Assembly: GCA_009773155.1 (NCBI GenBank)
Contig: WOVA01000013.1
Location: 1 to 64,000, forward strand
Length of the DNA stretch: 64,000 nt
From: Elusimicrobiota bacterium
GTDB lineage: Bacteria; Elusimicrobiota; Elusimicrobia; Elusimicrobiales; UBA9959
Direction: 5' to 3'
Below, piece after piece: positions 1 to 8,820 of this stretch. A program made the position numbers and the translations under genes. Positions within the stretch are counted from its first letter, which is position 1. Each line of letters begins with the position of its first letter. Below the pieces are notes generated by a model. That model was not told the DNA's origin, did not search any database, and was given only the letters and a program-made list of their open reading frames with translations.

Positions 1-138
1 CGCTGGGCCCTCCGCCCGCTTCGCGGGGAATCCTGCAGAATAATTCTGTTCCTTTGTTTTCCAAATGAGAACCACTCTGAACTGCAGGATTCAGGTTAAG
101 CGGTGTGTCGGGCATTTTCCCCCTCCGGTTCCGCGGGA

Positions 139-1011
139 TCAGGGCGCCAGGACGGAGAGCGAAGCGGGCAGCAGCGAGATGCGTATCGTTCCGGCGGATT
201 CGAAATCCTCGCCGTCCAGGTGGTACGGCGTGCCCGGCGCGCAGTGTATCTCAAGGGACCTGGCGGTGAAGCTCTGCACCAGGTCCGGCCGGGAATCTAT
301 CCGGCCGGCGAAAAAGGCCGGCAGGGCGGACATGGTGGCGAAGAATCCTGTTTTCTTCACGGTGACCAGATTGAGAAGGCCGTCATCTATGTAGGCGCCC
401 GGCGCCAGCAGCGCGCCGCCGCCGTACTGCCGTCCGTTCATGGCCGCCGCCAGCAGCGGCGAGGTCTCGAGGCGTCGTTCAGCAGTCGTTATGACCAGCG
501 GCTCGGGCTTATAGCGCAGGAACTCGGCGAGAGCGTACGCCACATAAGGGAGTATCCCCCTGGCTCCGCCCGGCGAATTGAAGCGGCGGGCGACGCGGGC
601 GTCGAGCCCCACGCCGGCGGCGCAGAAGAAAGGCCTGCCGTCGGCCAGGCCGGTGTCGATGCGGCGCGGCTTCCAGGAGAGAAGTCCCCGCAGTGCCTCC
701 GCCGGGTCCAGCGGTATGTGGAGGTTGCGCGCCAGGCCGTTGCCGGAGCCGCAGGGAATTATCCCCAGCGTTCTTTCCCTGCCTATCAGGGGCTCCGCGG
801 TCTCCCGTATGGTCCCGTCCCCGCCGACCGCTACCAGGGTGGAGAAGCCGGCGACTATGGCCTCGCGGGCCAGGTCCCGGCCGTGGCCGGGGCGTTCGGT
901 GAAGAAGATGCGGTAGTCCAGGCGCCGGCCGGACATTTCGCCGGCTATCAGCTCGGCGGCCGCGGCGCCCCGCGTGCCCGCGTTGGGATTGACTATGAAA
1001 GCGTAGGCCAT
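139..1011 (-). CDS. Diacylglycerol kinase family lipid kinase (YegS/DgkB type)
   Basis: A 290-residue protein of the diacylglycerol/sphingosine kinase catalytic family, which phosphorylates a lipid hydroxyl with ATP at the membrane surface. The N-terminal NPNAG motif (residues 8-12), the nucleotide-loop GGDGT (63-67) and the PCGSGNGLAR motif (86-95) are all present in the expected order, and the C-terminal half has the usual beta-rich domain ending in a HLDGE motif near residue 270. The length is normal for YegS/DgkB. I use the ATG of MAYAFIV; a GTG nine bases upstream overlaps the stop of the preceding gene as GTGA and could be the real start. The open frame runs much further upstream but that part is antisense noise. 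Exact lipid substrate cannot be told from sequence. Confidence 0.88.
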   Translation of the reverse strand: MAYAFIVNPNAGTRGAAAAELIAGEMSGRRLDYRIFFTERPGHGRDLAREAIVAGFSTLVAVGGDGTIRETAEPLIGRERTLGIIPCGSGNGLARNLHIPLDPAEALRGLLSWKPRRIDTGLADGRPFFCAAGVGLDARVARRFNSPGGARGILPYVAYALAEFLRYKPEPLVITTAERRLETSPLLAAAMNGRQYGGGALLAPGAYIDDGLLNLVTVKKTGFFATMSALPAFFAGRIDSRPDLVQSFTARSLEIHCAPGTPYHLDGEDFESAGTIRISLLPASLSVLAP

Positions 1012-1016
1012 GGGAT

Positions 1017-1700
1017 TCACTCCACGGCGCTGATGCCGGTGGCCCAGGAGGCCTTGCCGCCGGTGGCCTTGGCGAAGACCAGGCGGTTCCCCGAGGAGAG
1101 CTCTCCATTCTGGCATTTGAAGCGGACGAGGTAGAAGTAGCCGATGCGCAGGTCCGGGGCCTCTCCCAGCACCCTGTCGTCGTCGATGTAGATGTAGTCC
1201 AGCTGCCTGGCGGCCCCGGAATGGAGGAAGTTGAGCCGCCAGCTTCCCGTGAGGCGTTTGGCGGTTATCATCTGCAGCTCCAGCTCCAGCTCGGCCCCGG
1301 AGAATCTGGACGGGTCCCGGAAAAAAGAGACGGCTTTGCCGCGCACGACGAAATCGTCGTCGTCCGTGACGGAGGAGGGTTGTACCGATACACCACGCGG
1401 CACGGTGTCCCCCGCTGACGCGGGAGGCTCGGCCGGCAGCTCCAGTTCGTATTCCCCGTCCGGCTCCCCGCTGCTTTTCGGCGCGGCTGATGCCGCGGCC
1501 GGATGCTCGGGATTGAAGATCTCGTCCGCCGGCTGCCGGGATTGTACTGGGACACCATGCCGCATGGCGTCCCCCGCTGATGCGGCGGGAGGTTCGGGCA
1601 TCGCCGGGGCTCCCGCGCCGCGGCTGAGCAGGTAGCCGAGGGCCGCGCCCAGGCACAGAAAGAGCAAAGTGTTGATCACCCGGAGTTTAAAGAAATCCAT
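1017..1700 (-). CDS. Membrane-anchored protein of unknown function carrying two palindromic inserts
   Basis: A 227-residue protein with an N-terminal membrane segment (about residues 9-26) followed by a Pro/Ala/Glu-rich linker and a C-terminal domain of about 110 residues that I do not recognise. The linker holds two copies of the family 1 palindrome, both read in the same frame: [13 protein letters not shown] at residues 41-53 and the more diverged SAGDTVPRGVSVQ at 95-107. The start is the ATG of MDFFKL, directly before the hydrophobic stretch. The gene is divergent from the FecR-type gene and its stop overlaps a possible GTG start of the lipid kinase, so the two are probably co-transcribed. 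Confidence 0.6.
   Translation of the reverse strand: MDFFKLRVINTLLFLCLGAALGYLLSRGAGAPAMPEPPAASAGDAMRHGVPVQSRQPADEIFNPEHPAAASAAPKSSGEPDGEYELELPAEPPASAGDTVPRGVSVQPSSVTDDDDFVVRGKAVSFFRDPSRFSGAELELELQMITAKRLTGSWRLNFLHSGAARQLDYIYIDDDRVLGEAPDLRIGYFYLVRFKCQNGELSSGNRLVFAKATGGKASWATGISAVE
1387..1411. repeat. Family 1 palindrome, diverged copy
   Basis: Degenerate copy of the 25-bp hairpin (arm related to GGGACACCATG), lying inside the membrane-anchored protein gene and encoding GDTVPRGVS. The flanking bases (CGCTGACGCGGG on one side, TGTACCGATAC on the other) match the flanks of better-conserved copies, showing common origin. Confidence 0.7.
1549..1573. repeat. Family 1 palindrome in coding sequence
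   Basis: Near-perfect copy: GGGACACCATG arm, CCG loop, and an opposite arm with one mismatch. It encodes GDAMRHGVP in the membrane-anchored protein gene. The surrounding bases ATTGTACT and CCGCTGATGCGG are shared with the copies near 46.96, 51.11 and 58.62 kb. Confidence 0.85.
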
Positions 1701-1764
1701 CTTGACTTTCAATTCTATAAAATTTAACCTCTGTTTTGACTTGAAGGAACGGAGGAACTCTTTT

Positions 1765-2502
1765 ATGAAATATCTCATCCTGGCCGCGCTGCTCCCGGCC
1801 GCGGCGTCGCCCGCGTCGGCCGAAGGTCCTGCGGCGGCGCTGTATTCGGTAAAAGGCGGAGTACAGCTTAAACAGCCGGGCGGGGACTGGCTCCCCGCTC
1901 CCAGGGCCGCTGAGCTGATCCCGGGCAGCGCCCTCCGTACGGCGCGCAAGGCGTCGGCCGACGTGCTCTACGCGGACGGGACCATGGTGCGGCTCAACGA
2001 GGATTCAGAAATGGAACTGGAGGACCTGCGGCTCTCCGACGATGAGAGGTCTTTCTCGGTCAAGGTCCTGGCCGGCAAGTTCCTTTTCATGGCCGCCAAG
2101 GCCAGACACCGGTTCTCCCGCTTCGCGGTGCGCACCCCTTCCGCGGTATGCGCGGTCAGGGGGACCGACTTCGCGGTCATCGTCGGCCCCGAGGCGGCCG
2201 AGATCGGGCTCTTCGACGGCGCGCTGGAAGTGACGGCCGAAGGCGAGCCGGGAATCCTGTCGCCGGGACAGCAGGCCACGGCGGCGGGCGGCGCCGTGGA
2301 GATCTCCCCCCGCTTCACCAAGGTCATGGACGCCGAGCGCCGCCGCTACGAGAAGCTCCGCTCCTATGTGCGCAAGACCAGGGAGAAGCTCGATAAGCGC
2401 GAGGATTTCCTGCGCGAGCATATCGGCGAGAGAGAGAAGAAACTGGACGATTTCGACCGCAGGAGAGAGGAGAAGCTCGGCCGGGAAAAAAAGGGCGAAT
2501 AA
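1765..2502 (+). CDS. FecR domain-containing secreted protein with coiled-coil tail
   Basis: A 245-residue protein with a clear signal peptide (MKYLILAALLPAAASPASA). Residues about 30-170 form a FecR-like beta domain: an initial SVKGGVQL strand, the G-S-ALRT turn, the DVLYADGTMVRLNEDSEMEL core and the VRTPSAVCAVRGTDFAV stretch typical of the family. The last 60 residues are a highly charged predicted coiled coil. Unlike classical FecR there is no sigma-factor gene beside it, so it is more likely a periplasmic scaffold than an iron-transport regulator. The ATG at 1765 is preceded by GGAGG at 1751-1755, which decides the start. Confidence 0.78.
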   Translation: MKYLILAALLPAAASPASAEGPAAALYSVKGGVQLKQPGGDWLPAPRAAELIPGSALRTARKASADVLYADGTMVRLNEDSEMELEDLRLSDDERSFSVKVLAGKFLFMAAKARHRFSRFAVRTPSAVCAVRGTDFAVIVGPEAAEIGLFDGALEVTAEGEPGILSPGQQATAAGGAVEISPRFTKVMDAERRRYEKLRSYVRKTREKLDKREDFLREHIGEREKKLDDFDRRREEKLGREKKGE

Positions 2503-2518
2503 CTTCCACCGGCCAAAT

Positions 2519-2550
2519 AAAAAACCCCGCCGTGCGCGGGGTTTTTTATT
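2519..2550. terminator. Bidirectional rho-independent terminator
   Basis: A CCCCGC/GCGGGG stem with a five-base loop, flanked by an A-run on the left and a T-run on the right, between the convergent FecR-type gene and the FlgT-like lipoprotein gene. It can terminate transcription from both sides. Confidence 0.85.
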
Positions 2551-2567
2551 TTGCGGCAGACCCTGGG

Positions 2568-3620
2568 TCAGGGCAGCGCGCCCTCTATGTCGTAAGCCCC
2601 TGAGCGGACTATCTTTAGCGGGAATTTCTGGTTCTTCTGCAGCAGGGTGGAGAGCTCCTGCGCCCCGCCCCTGCGCATCCCTACGTCAATATGAGCCGCC
2701 GGGCCGGAATAGCTCCTGAGCCAGCTGGCGCGTATCGAAGGAATGTTCTTAAGGCTCTTCATGTAGTCGCTCAGGTGGTTCATATCCTTCACCCCGGACA
2801 GCGTCAGCCGCACTACCGACTTCTCCTTGAGGGCCTTGAGCAGGCGGTCTTTCAGGTCCGGTCCGGCCTTTTTTACGGAGTTGATGACGGCCGCGCGGGC
2901 CGCCGCGGCGTCGTTGAGATCTATGCCGCCCGCGGCGTCCTGTACCGCGGCCAGCGCGCCGCCGCCGGCTTTTTCGGCCGAAAGCGAAAGGGTCGCCCTG
3001 TAGGAGACAAAGCCCCCGAGCCCCTCCCGGGTGTTGAAGGCCGAATCGGCCGCGCCCTTTATGGTTACGTCGCAGATCTCCCCTTCCCCGGTAAGAAACC
3101 CGGCCCCGGCGAAGACGGACTTGAGCTCCGTCGCCGCGGCGGAAAACTCCGCCTTCGCCCCGTCGATAGTCTCGGACACGGCGAAGCAGATCACGGGATT
3201 GCCCAGCTTGACCGGCTCGGGCTCCAGGTCGCGCAGTTTGAGCGTCAGGTCCTCTTTGCGGACATGGGCCAGCACGCGCACCCTGTAGAAATCCCCGTCG
3301 CGCCATTCCTTGAGCGTCTCGTATTTCTCGATATAGCCTTCGGTCTGGGAGGTTATGGTCTCGTCGATCAGGACGGCCTGGGAGACCATGGACTCCTGCG
3401 AGACGTAAACGCCGACGACCAGCGCCAGCGCGTTGCGCAGCGCGTCGCCGAGGGCGGCCTTGCGGGCGGCGTCGGCCCCGTCCACTACCGGGGCCATACC
3501 TTCCGCCTCCACCTTCTCCACTTCGTAGGCGGGGTTGAGAACTGACTTGCGCGCGCCGCCGCAGCCGCAGACGAGCAGCGCGGCGGGCAGCGCCAGCAGG
3601 CGCAGGAGCTTGGCGTTCAT
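2568..3620 (-). CDS. Lipoprotein with FlgT-like N-terminal domain
   Basis: A 350-residue predicted lipoprotein: the signal peptide ends in LLVCGC with the lipidated cysteine at about residue 20. The following segment, with VEAEGMAPV, AARKAALGDALRNALALVVGVYV and a later TLKEWRDGDFYRVRVLAHV, looks like the FlgT N-terminal domain (the same fold as the LPP20/TolB-companion lipoproteins). No flagellar genes are in the window, so a flagellar job is not implied. It lies 7 bp downstream of another small lipoprotein gene and both follow a PorV-like gene, so they are probably one transcription unit for an envelope complex. Confidence 0.6.
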   Translation of the reverse strand: MNAKLLRLLALPAALLVCGCGGARKSVLNPAYEVEKVEAEGMAPVVDGADAARKAALGDALRNALALVVGVYVSQESMVSQAVLIDETITSQTEGYIEKYETLKEWRDGDFYRVRVLAHVRKEDLTLKLRDLEPEPVKLGNPVICFAVSETIDGAKAEFSAAATELKSVFAGAGFLTGEGEICDVTIKGAADSAFNTREGLGGFVSYRATLSLSAEKAGGGALAAVQDAAGGIDLNDAAAARAAVINSVKKAGPDLKDRLLKALKEKSVVRLTLSGVKDMNHLSDYMKSLKNIPSIRASWLRSYSGPAAHIDVGMRRGGAQELSTLLQKNQKFPLKIVRSGAYDIEGALP

Positions 3621-3627
3621 GCGGAGC

Positions 3628-4077
3628 TTACTCCGCTATCTTTACGCCCGCTTCCCTGAGCGACTTCTTGGAGAGGCGCAGCACTACCACGCAGCCGTCG
3701 TCGGAGGTCCACTCGGTGCGGACCACCTGGGCGCCCTTGATGACCTGGTCTATTTTGGTCGCCAGGACCGAGTCGGTCTCTATCGCCTTCTCTACGGTGA
3801 TGCCGCCTTCCAGCTGCACGCCCTTGAGAAAAGAGAGCATGTTGTACTGCGCGTTGACTATGGAGGCGTTGCGGGAGGTGGCCATGCGCTGGGTCTTGTT
3901 CTCCAGCGTCTGGTCGGCCGCGCCTATGCCGCGCGCGAAGACGTAGTTCTTGGTGACGCCTTCCTCCACCCATTCCCGCTCTATCTCGCCGGTCTTGGCG
4001 ACGGTGCCCTTGTCGGGGGACGAGGAACAGGCGGCGACAAAGAGCGCCGCTACGGACAGTATAAGTACTTTTTTCAT
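3628..4077 (-). CDS. LPP20-like lipoprotein
   Basis: A 149-residue lipoprotein with signal MKKVLILSVAALFVAAC and lipidated Cys17 followed by Ser residues. The rest has an ARGIG-type strand, a helix starting TRNASIVNAQYNML and a final TEWTSDDGCVVVLRLSK strand, as in LPP20-type lipoproteins. The start at 4077 follows an AGGAGGG ribosome binding site; the longer open frame upstream is not supported. It sits directly before the FlgT-like lipoprotein and shares its domain plan, so the two may be paralogous partners. Function unknown. Confidence 0.62.
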   Translation of the reverse strand: MKKVLILSVAALFVAACSSSPDKGTVAKTGEIEREWVEEGVTKNYVFARGIGAADQTLENKTQRMATSRNASIVNAQYNMLSFLKGVQLEGGITVEKAIETDSVLATKIDQVIKGAQVVRTEWTSDDGCVVVLRLSKKSLREAGVKIAE

Positions 4078-4163
4078 ATTAAGTGACCCTCCTGAGAATA
4101 CCTCACAAGGACGGAATCCGCCCCATGCACAGATTTTATAAACAAGGGGGCGGGGTGTCAATG

Positions 4164-5330
4164 TCAGTAGAGCCAGTAGAAGTCGGGGCCCTTGTTCTGC
4201 TGGGGGGGCTGCTGCTTCACCGGCGCGGACTGGCGGGCCGGCCGCTCCTTGCCCGCGGGGGCGGCGGGACGGTCCTCGGGGTCCTTGTAGACGACTTTCT
4301 TCTTATAATCCCTCGGGGACCAGCCCGTGAACTTATAGGTGAGACCGATCTGGGAAGTGTTGTAAACTTCCCCCCCTGCGCCCATGCCGAAGTCCAGGGA
4401 GAGGGTCTCGTGCCTTATGCCCAGGCCGAAGGTGAGGCCGGGGTTCTCGTCCATGGCTTTATAGCCCAGGCGGAAGTCGAAAATCTTCTGGAAATGATAT
4501 TCAAGGCCGAACCTGGCCGACTTGAGTTTCTCGTTCACGTAGGAATCCAGCTGAACGCCGATCAGCAGCGACTGGTCCAGGATGGTGGGCTTCTGCCAGG
4601 AGAGACCGAGCCGGACGATGGCCGGCAGGGGGCTCGATTCCTGATGGTATTTTATGCCGGAGCCGAAATTGGCCAGCGCAACGGCGCCGGCAAGGCCCAG
4701 GTTGGGCTCCATTATCAGCCAGCCGGCGTCCAGCGCGAAGGCGGTGGCGGAGTAGGTCTCGAGCAGCTCCGAGCGTATGATCTTGGCGGTCATTCCCAGG
4801 TACTGGTCGAAGCGGAACTCGCGGCCCTCTATCCTGGTCGAGTCCGAATAGACCTTCTCGCCGTAGCCGAAGGAGAGGATCATGTCGGTCTGGGCGTCGT
4901 AGGAGCGCGAGGAGACCGACCCGTCGGGATTGATGTGACGGTAGGTGAAGTCGCCGGCCTGGCTGAACAGCAGCGAAGCGGAGACGGCCGGCTTGTCCAG
5001 CCCGGCCAGGCCGATGAAAGGCAGCGGCACGCCGAAGGCCAGGTACTGCAGCCGCGAGCCTTCGAAGCCGGAGAAGTACATGGCCGAGGCCTCGGGGAAA
5101 TAGAGCTGGCCCAGACCGGCGGGGTTGTAGTTCATGGCGTGTATGTCGTCGGCCACCGGGGCGAAGACGCCGGCCATGCCCAGCGCGCGCGGGCTGGTGT
5201 CGAGCTTGAGCATCTGCATAGCGGTCGAGCCGGGGCCGGAAGCCGCGGCCGGCCCGGAACAGAGGACGGACAAAGCGCAGAGCGCCGCCGCGAGGGCGGT
5301 TCCCGACTTTATCGTGGGGTTCGTCTTCAT
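4164..5330 (-). CDS. PorV/PorQ family outer-membrane beta-barrel protein
   Basis: A 388-residue protein with a signal peptide cleaved near PAAASG and the family hallmarks TSPRALGMAGVFAPVADDIHAMNYNPAGLG at residues about 49-80. The rest alternates short amphipathic strands ending in aromatic residues (for example SLDFGMGAGG, TSQIGLTYKF), and the tail is a Pro/Lys/Gln-rich extension ending in FYWLY. In Bacteroidota PorV shuttles type IX secretion cargo; here only the fold and family can be claimed. It lies 10 bp after the large peptidase gene, whose C-terminal FlgD-like domain would suit such a transporter. Confidence 0.75.
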   Translation of the reverse strand: MKTNPTIKSGTALAAALCALSVLCSGPAAASGPGSTAMQMLKLDTSPRALGMAGVFAPVADDIHAMNYNPAGLGQLYFPEASAMYFSGFEGSRLQYLAFGVPLPFIGLAGLDKPAVSASLLFSQAGDFTYRHINPDGSVSSRSYDAQTDMILSFGYGEKVYSDSTRIEGREFRFDQYLGMTAKIIRSELLETYSATAFALDAGWLIMEPNLGLAGAVALANFGSGIKYHQESSPLPAIVRLGLSWQKPTILDQSLLIGVQLDSYVNEKLKSARFGLEYHFQKIFDFRLGYKAMDENPGLTFGLGIRHETLSLDFGMGAGGEVYNTSQIGLTYKFTGWSPRDYKKKVVYKDPEDRPAAPAGKERPARQSAPVKQQPPQQNKGPDFYWLY

Positions 5331-5340
5331 GATTCCAGTG

Positions 5341-8300
5341 CTATCTTACGATAGCCACCTTCTCCACGGCGTCGAGGCCGGGTCCCTCCGCCTTGATGTA
5401 ATAGATGCCGCTGGCCGCCTTGCCGCCGGACGAATTGCGCCCGTCCCATTCCACCGTGCCCTTGCCGGCGGGGACAGGGCCGCTGTAGATAGTTTTCACC
5501 AGCGCTCCGCTGACCGTGTAGGCGTTTATGCGCAGGGTGCCGGCCGAGAGAAGCTCGTAGCGTATTATCGCCGTGGAGTTGGAGGGCGAGATTATGTTCT
5601 CGTAGGTTGTCAGGGACGACTTATTGGCCGAAAGAGCCAGCGGATTGGACACGCCCATGGACATCACCCGTCCCATGTGATTGCGGCCGAAGACCTCCAG
5701 GTAGACGGTACCTATCGCCGGATAGCGGGCTGAGAAGCCGGGTTTGAGGCGCACGCGTCCGTTAAGGACAGGGTCGCCGCGGGAATCGCTGCCCGGCAGT
5801 ATGGTGCCGAGGACGGTCTCGAGATAGCCGGAGGCCAGGTCGGTGCGGGCGAGAGGTATCGGCACGAAATTATGGTCCCGGAGCGAGGTGTACTGGTATT
5901 GCAGCTCGGCGCCGGTGGTGTTTGAGGAAGGGTGCACGTTCATTTCGAAAGTCGTGTAAGGGACGGAGAAGTTTATCTCGTCCCTGTCGTACGAGGGCGA
6001 GTATATGCCCGCGGTGGCCGAACCCCTGGGGGAAGCGTCCACCGAGAGGGTGTAGGGCGAGGCGCTGTTGCCGCCTCCGTTCCCGCCGTAGAGAGTCGGC
6101 CCGGCCGCGACCATGACATAGTAGCGGCCCGCCAGGGGAGCGGAATATTCAACCCCCACGGTCGGGGACAGGGTCAGGCATTCCGGGGTCGCCGCCGCGG
6201 GGCAGACGCCCCAATAGGTCGTGTCACCCTTAAAAATCAAGGGGTCGCCGGCCGCCAGGAAGTTCCGGTCCGAGTCGAAGAGATAGACGGAATAGGCGTG
6301 ATAAGTGCTGGCCTCCCCGCCGGGGGGCAGGGTCAGCGTGGCCCTGATCGATCCGGCCGGCGCGACGAAGCTGTAGTAATCGATGTCGGCCAGCGGGAAA
6401 ATGGAGGCCGAGACGGAGGTCATCGTGCTTATATCTGTAGAGCACTCGGGGCCGTTGTTGTTTTGGCAGAGGGTCCCGGAATTGTTCCAGGTCTCGTAGT
6501 AGTCGCCGGCGTCGTAATAATTCAGGCGCAGCCCGTGATCCTCAAAAGCCCCGGTTATCGAGGGTTTTAGTCCGGTGCACCCGCCGGGATCCAGCTGCTC
6601 GCAGGCCGCCACGAAAGCCCGACGGAAATTCGCGAAATTGTCCGGGAAATAGAAGAGCGCGGCGAAGGTGAAGACATCGGCTTTCTGCTGGCCGTCAAAA
6701 GTGCCTCCGGCGAAAGTGCCCAGATATTTAGCGGAGCCGGGATGGCGCAGCTTGTAAAGCGCCTGAGAAAGAAAGAGGCTGTCGTCGTGTATCTCACCGC
6801 TCCAGTGGCCCGGCATCACCTTTATGCCGTTTATCAGGCTGCCCTGCGCGTTGAGTGCCGTCCCGGAAAGATCCCGCGCGGCCCCTTCACCGCTTCCTCC
6901 TCCGATGTAGTAGCCCATCGTGCCCAGCGTCGGGTTGGCGGGGAGGAAAGAGGAGATGGCGAAATAATCCGATATCGCCTCCGAAATGGCGCCGAACTCG
7001 CCGAAATTGATTATCGGGTAGATGCGGTTGATGACAAGGTGGATGTACTCGTGGCGCACCACGGTGCCGTCGAGCGCGAAAGAGTTGTACGGAGACTGGC
7101 AGCCGCTCCCCTCACAGGTCGGGCCGTCGCCGAAGTAGATATGATCGTTCTCCAGGTCGTAAAACGCGTTCCACATGCCGCCGAGGGTAGCCAACTGGTC
7201 CGCCCGGCCGTGGGCGCGGACCATGACCTCGACCGGGCGGTTCAGGTCCGCCGGGAGGGTGGAGGAATTGGGGTCCTTGTTTATCGGGGTAAAGAAGTCG
7301 CGGATAGCGTTGAGATGGTAGAAGGCGTTGACCTCGTCCAGCCGCCCGTCCAGGAAACGGGAGTGGTTCCAGATCAGCGACCCTGTGGCGTTATTGGGGG
7401 TGGACACCGCATTGGTAAGGATAAGGTAGCTGGACTGCGTCACCGCGAAGGAGCCGGAAGTGCCTTCGGCGTCGGTCTTCAGCCGCAGCGTGTACGAGGG
7501 GCTTTCCACCGCGGCGCCGTAGAAGGCCGAGGTGCGCGTCCCCCTGTAGGAAGCCGTCCTGGCCCCAGGCCTCACGTGGCCCGCGCCGTTCATCACTATG
7601 ACATGGTCCGCGTCCCAGACCACGCCGCCTTCATCCATGGAACCGATATTAAAAGTGGTGAAATGGGGCCGGACCTTGGCGAATTTTCCGTTCGGATATG
7701 TCCCGTCCCAGTCCGAGTTGTTTATAGTGACCGTATAATCGTACTCGACGTCGTTGCGGAATGGTATGGGGGAGGCGATGGAAACGTCTTTCGGCCTCCA
7801 CACGCCGCCGCCGTTATCAAAATGGCCGCCGGGGCCGCGAAAATTGGCCACCGAGAAATAGGGCCCCTTCATGCCGGAGAAGACCTTCCCCGGGAGAGCA
7901 TCGCAGTACTGGCCGTCGAGTACCAGCGAGGCGGAGGAATAATCCTGTACCCACATATACTGGTTGGTCAGCGGGAGGGTGCTGGGGAAAACCGCCCCCA
8001 TGGCCGCGGAGGGTTTGGGAGAGATAGGATAGACGAGGCCCTGGACCGTGCCCGTAGTTACGTGCGAGCCCAGGAGACAGCCGGCGGCGCGGCGCAGATC
8101 GTCGTACCTGAAGAGGACGGACCCGTCATGGGCGTTTATGTAGTAGATCCAGCTGCCTGAACCCATGCCGGGTCCCCGCGCGCGTATTTTCCAGGCCAGT
8201 TTGAGACCGCCGTTGAACTCGTCGGGGAAGATTACCAGTTTCGCCTCCGGGCGGGCAGGGTAGCCCAGGTCGGACAGGACGGCGGCCCTTGCCGCTTCGG

Positions 8301-8820
8301 CGCTGATGGAGGGAGTCAGGGATACGCCTATCTCCGGCTCATATTTGGCCTGATAGCCGGTGACGCGCCCGTCGGCGGTAAGGTGGACCCTGACATAGGC
8401 GAACTCTACCGGTATGCCTTTGTGCACCTGTTCGTATTGCAGATGGGTCAGCCCGGCGAAGGTCTTGGAATGGGCCAGGCGCAATTCAGAGCGGTCCACC
8501 GACAGCATCTCCCTGTTCTCGTCCAGAAAAGCGGCCGCCGCCGTCTCGGGATCTTTTCCGTAAGAGCGCGTCTCGCCCTCATCTATCGCCTCCGGCAGGG
8601 CCGTGCGGGGATTGAAGCGCACCCGCCAGGGTTTGCGGCTTTTCCCGCTGAAATCCCTGACCTGCTGTATCCTGGCGGAGGACGGAACGGCCTTGGCGGG
8701 GCGGAACGAGTCCGCCAGCGGGCTCAGGCGGACCGCCGGGCCGTGATGTCCGGGGCCGGCGCAGAGCGCGCCGGCCAGGGCCGGCAGCATGAAGACAGAT
8801 ATAAGGAAAGAGTTCTTCAC
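5341..8820 (-). CDS. Secreted thermolysin-like (M4-type) metallopeptidase with FlgD-like C-terminal domain
   Basis: An 1159-residue exported zinc peptidase. Order of parts: signal peptide (1-20), an FTP-type propeptide with ETAAAAFLDENREML (about 90-105), a PepSY-like segment ending in GSWIYYINAHDGSVLFRYDD, a catalytic domain with HEYIH (590-594) and the downstream third zinc ligand in ISEAISDYF (Glu about 614), a pre-peptidase-type beta domain with DIDYYSFVAPAG, and a final about 85-residue domain reading WDGRNSSGGKAASGIYYIK and ending KVAIVR. The FTP/PepSY pair keeps such enzymes inactive until export. It overlaps the upstream HEAT-repeat gene by four bases (ATGA) and precedes the PorV-like gene, so all three are probably one operon. 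Confidence 0.85.
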   Translation of the reverse strand: MKNSFLISVFMLPALAGALCAGPGHHGPAVRLSPLADSFRPAKAVPSSARIQQVRDFSGKSRKPWRVRFNPRTALPEAIDEGETRSYGKDPETAAAAFLDENREMLSVDRSELRLAHSKTFAGLTHLQYEQVHKGIPVEFAYVRVHLTADGRVTGYQAKYEPEIGVSLTPSISAEAARAAVLSDLGYPARPEAKLVIFPDEFNGGLKLAWKIRARGPGMGSGSWIYYINAHDGSVLFRYDDLRRAAGCLLGSHVTTGTVQGLVYPISPKPSAAMGAVFPSTLPLTNQYMWVQDYSSASLVLDGQYCDALPGKVFSGMKGPYFSVANFRGPGGHFDNGGGVWRPKDVSIASPIPFRNDVEYDYTVTINNSDWDGTYPNGKFAKVRPHFTTFNIGSMDEGGVVWDADHVIVMNGAGHVRPGARTASYRGTRTSAFYGAAVESPSYTLRLKTDAEGTSGSFAVTQSSYLILTNAVSTPNNATGSLIWNHSRFLDGRLDEVNAFYHLNAIRDFFTPINKDPNSSTLPADLNRPVEVMVRAHGRADQLATLGGMWNAFYDLENDHIYFGDGPTCEGSGCQSPYNSFALDGTVVRHEYIHLVINRIYPIINFGEFGAISEAISDYFAISSFLPANPTLGTMGYYIGGGSGEGAARDLSGTALNAQGSLINGIKVMPGHWSGEIHDDSLFLSQALYKLRHPGSAKYLGTFAGGTFDGQQKADVFTFAALFYFPDNFANFRRAFVAACEQLDPGGCTGLKPSITGAFEDHGLRLNYYDAGDYYETWNNSGTLCQNNNGPECSTDISTMTSVSASIFPLADIDYYSFVAPAGSIRATLTLPPGGEASTYHAYSVYLFDSDRNFLAAGDPLIFKGDTTYWGVCPAAATPECLTLSPTVGVEYSAPLAGRYYVMVAAGPTLYGGNGGGNSASPYTLSVDASPRGSATAGIYSPSYDRDEINFSVPYTTFEMNVHPSSNTTGAELQYQYTSLRDHNFVPIPLARTDLASGYLETVLGTILPGSDSRGDPVLNGRVRLKPGFSARYPAIGTVYLEVFGRNHMGRVMSMGVSNPLALSANKSSLTTYENIISPSNSTAIIRYELLSAGTLRINAYTVSGALVKTIYSGPVPAGKGTVEWDGRNSSGGKAASGIYYIKAEGPGLDAVEKVAIVR

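Noticed and set aside
29-92. 11-bp inverted repeat GAATCCTGCAG with 43-bp spacing at the window edge
   Set aside because: Short, without the GGGGAC tip of family 3, and seen once; could be chance.
103-1134. Long open frames opposite the lipid kinase gene, and its own 505-codon extension
   Set aside because: They are shadows of the coding strand in high-GC DNA; only the frame starting at MAYAFIV has family motifs.
2568-4077. FlgT/LPP20-like lipoproteins as evidence of flagella
   Set aside because: The fold is shared by many envelope lipoproteins and no flagellar gene is present in the window.
4083-5354. 423-codon plus-strand frame opposite the PorV-like gene
   Set aside because: No family motifs; the minus strand carries a clear signal peptide and PorV pattern.
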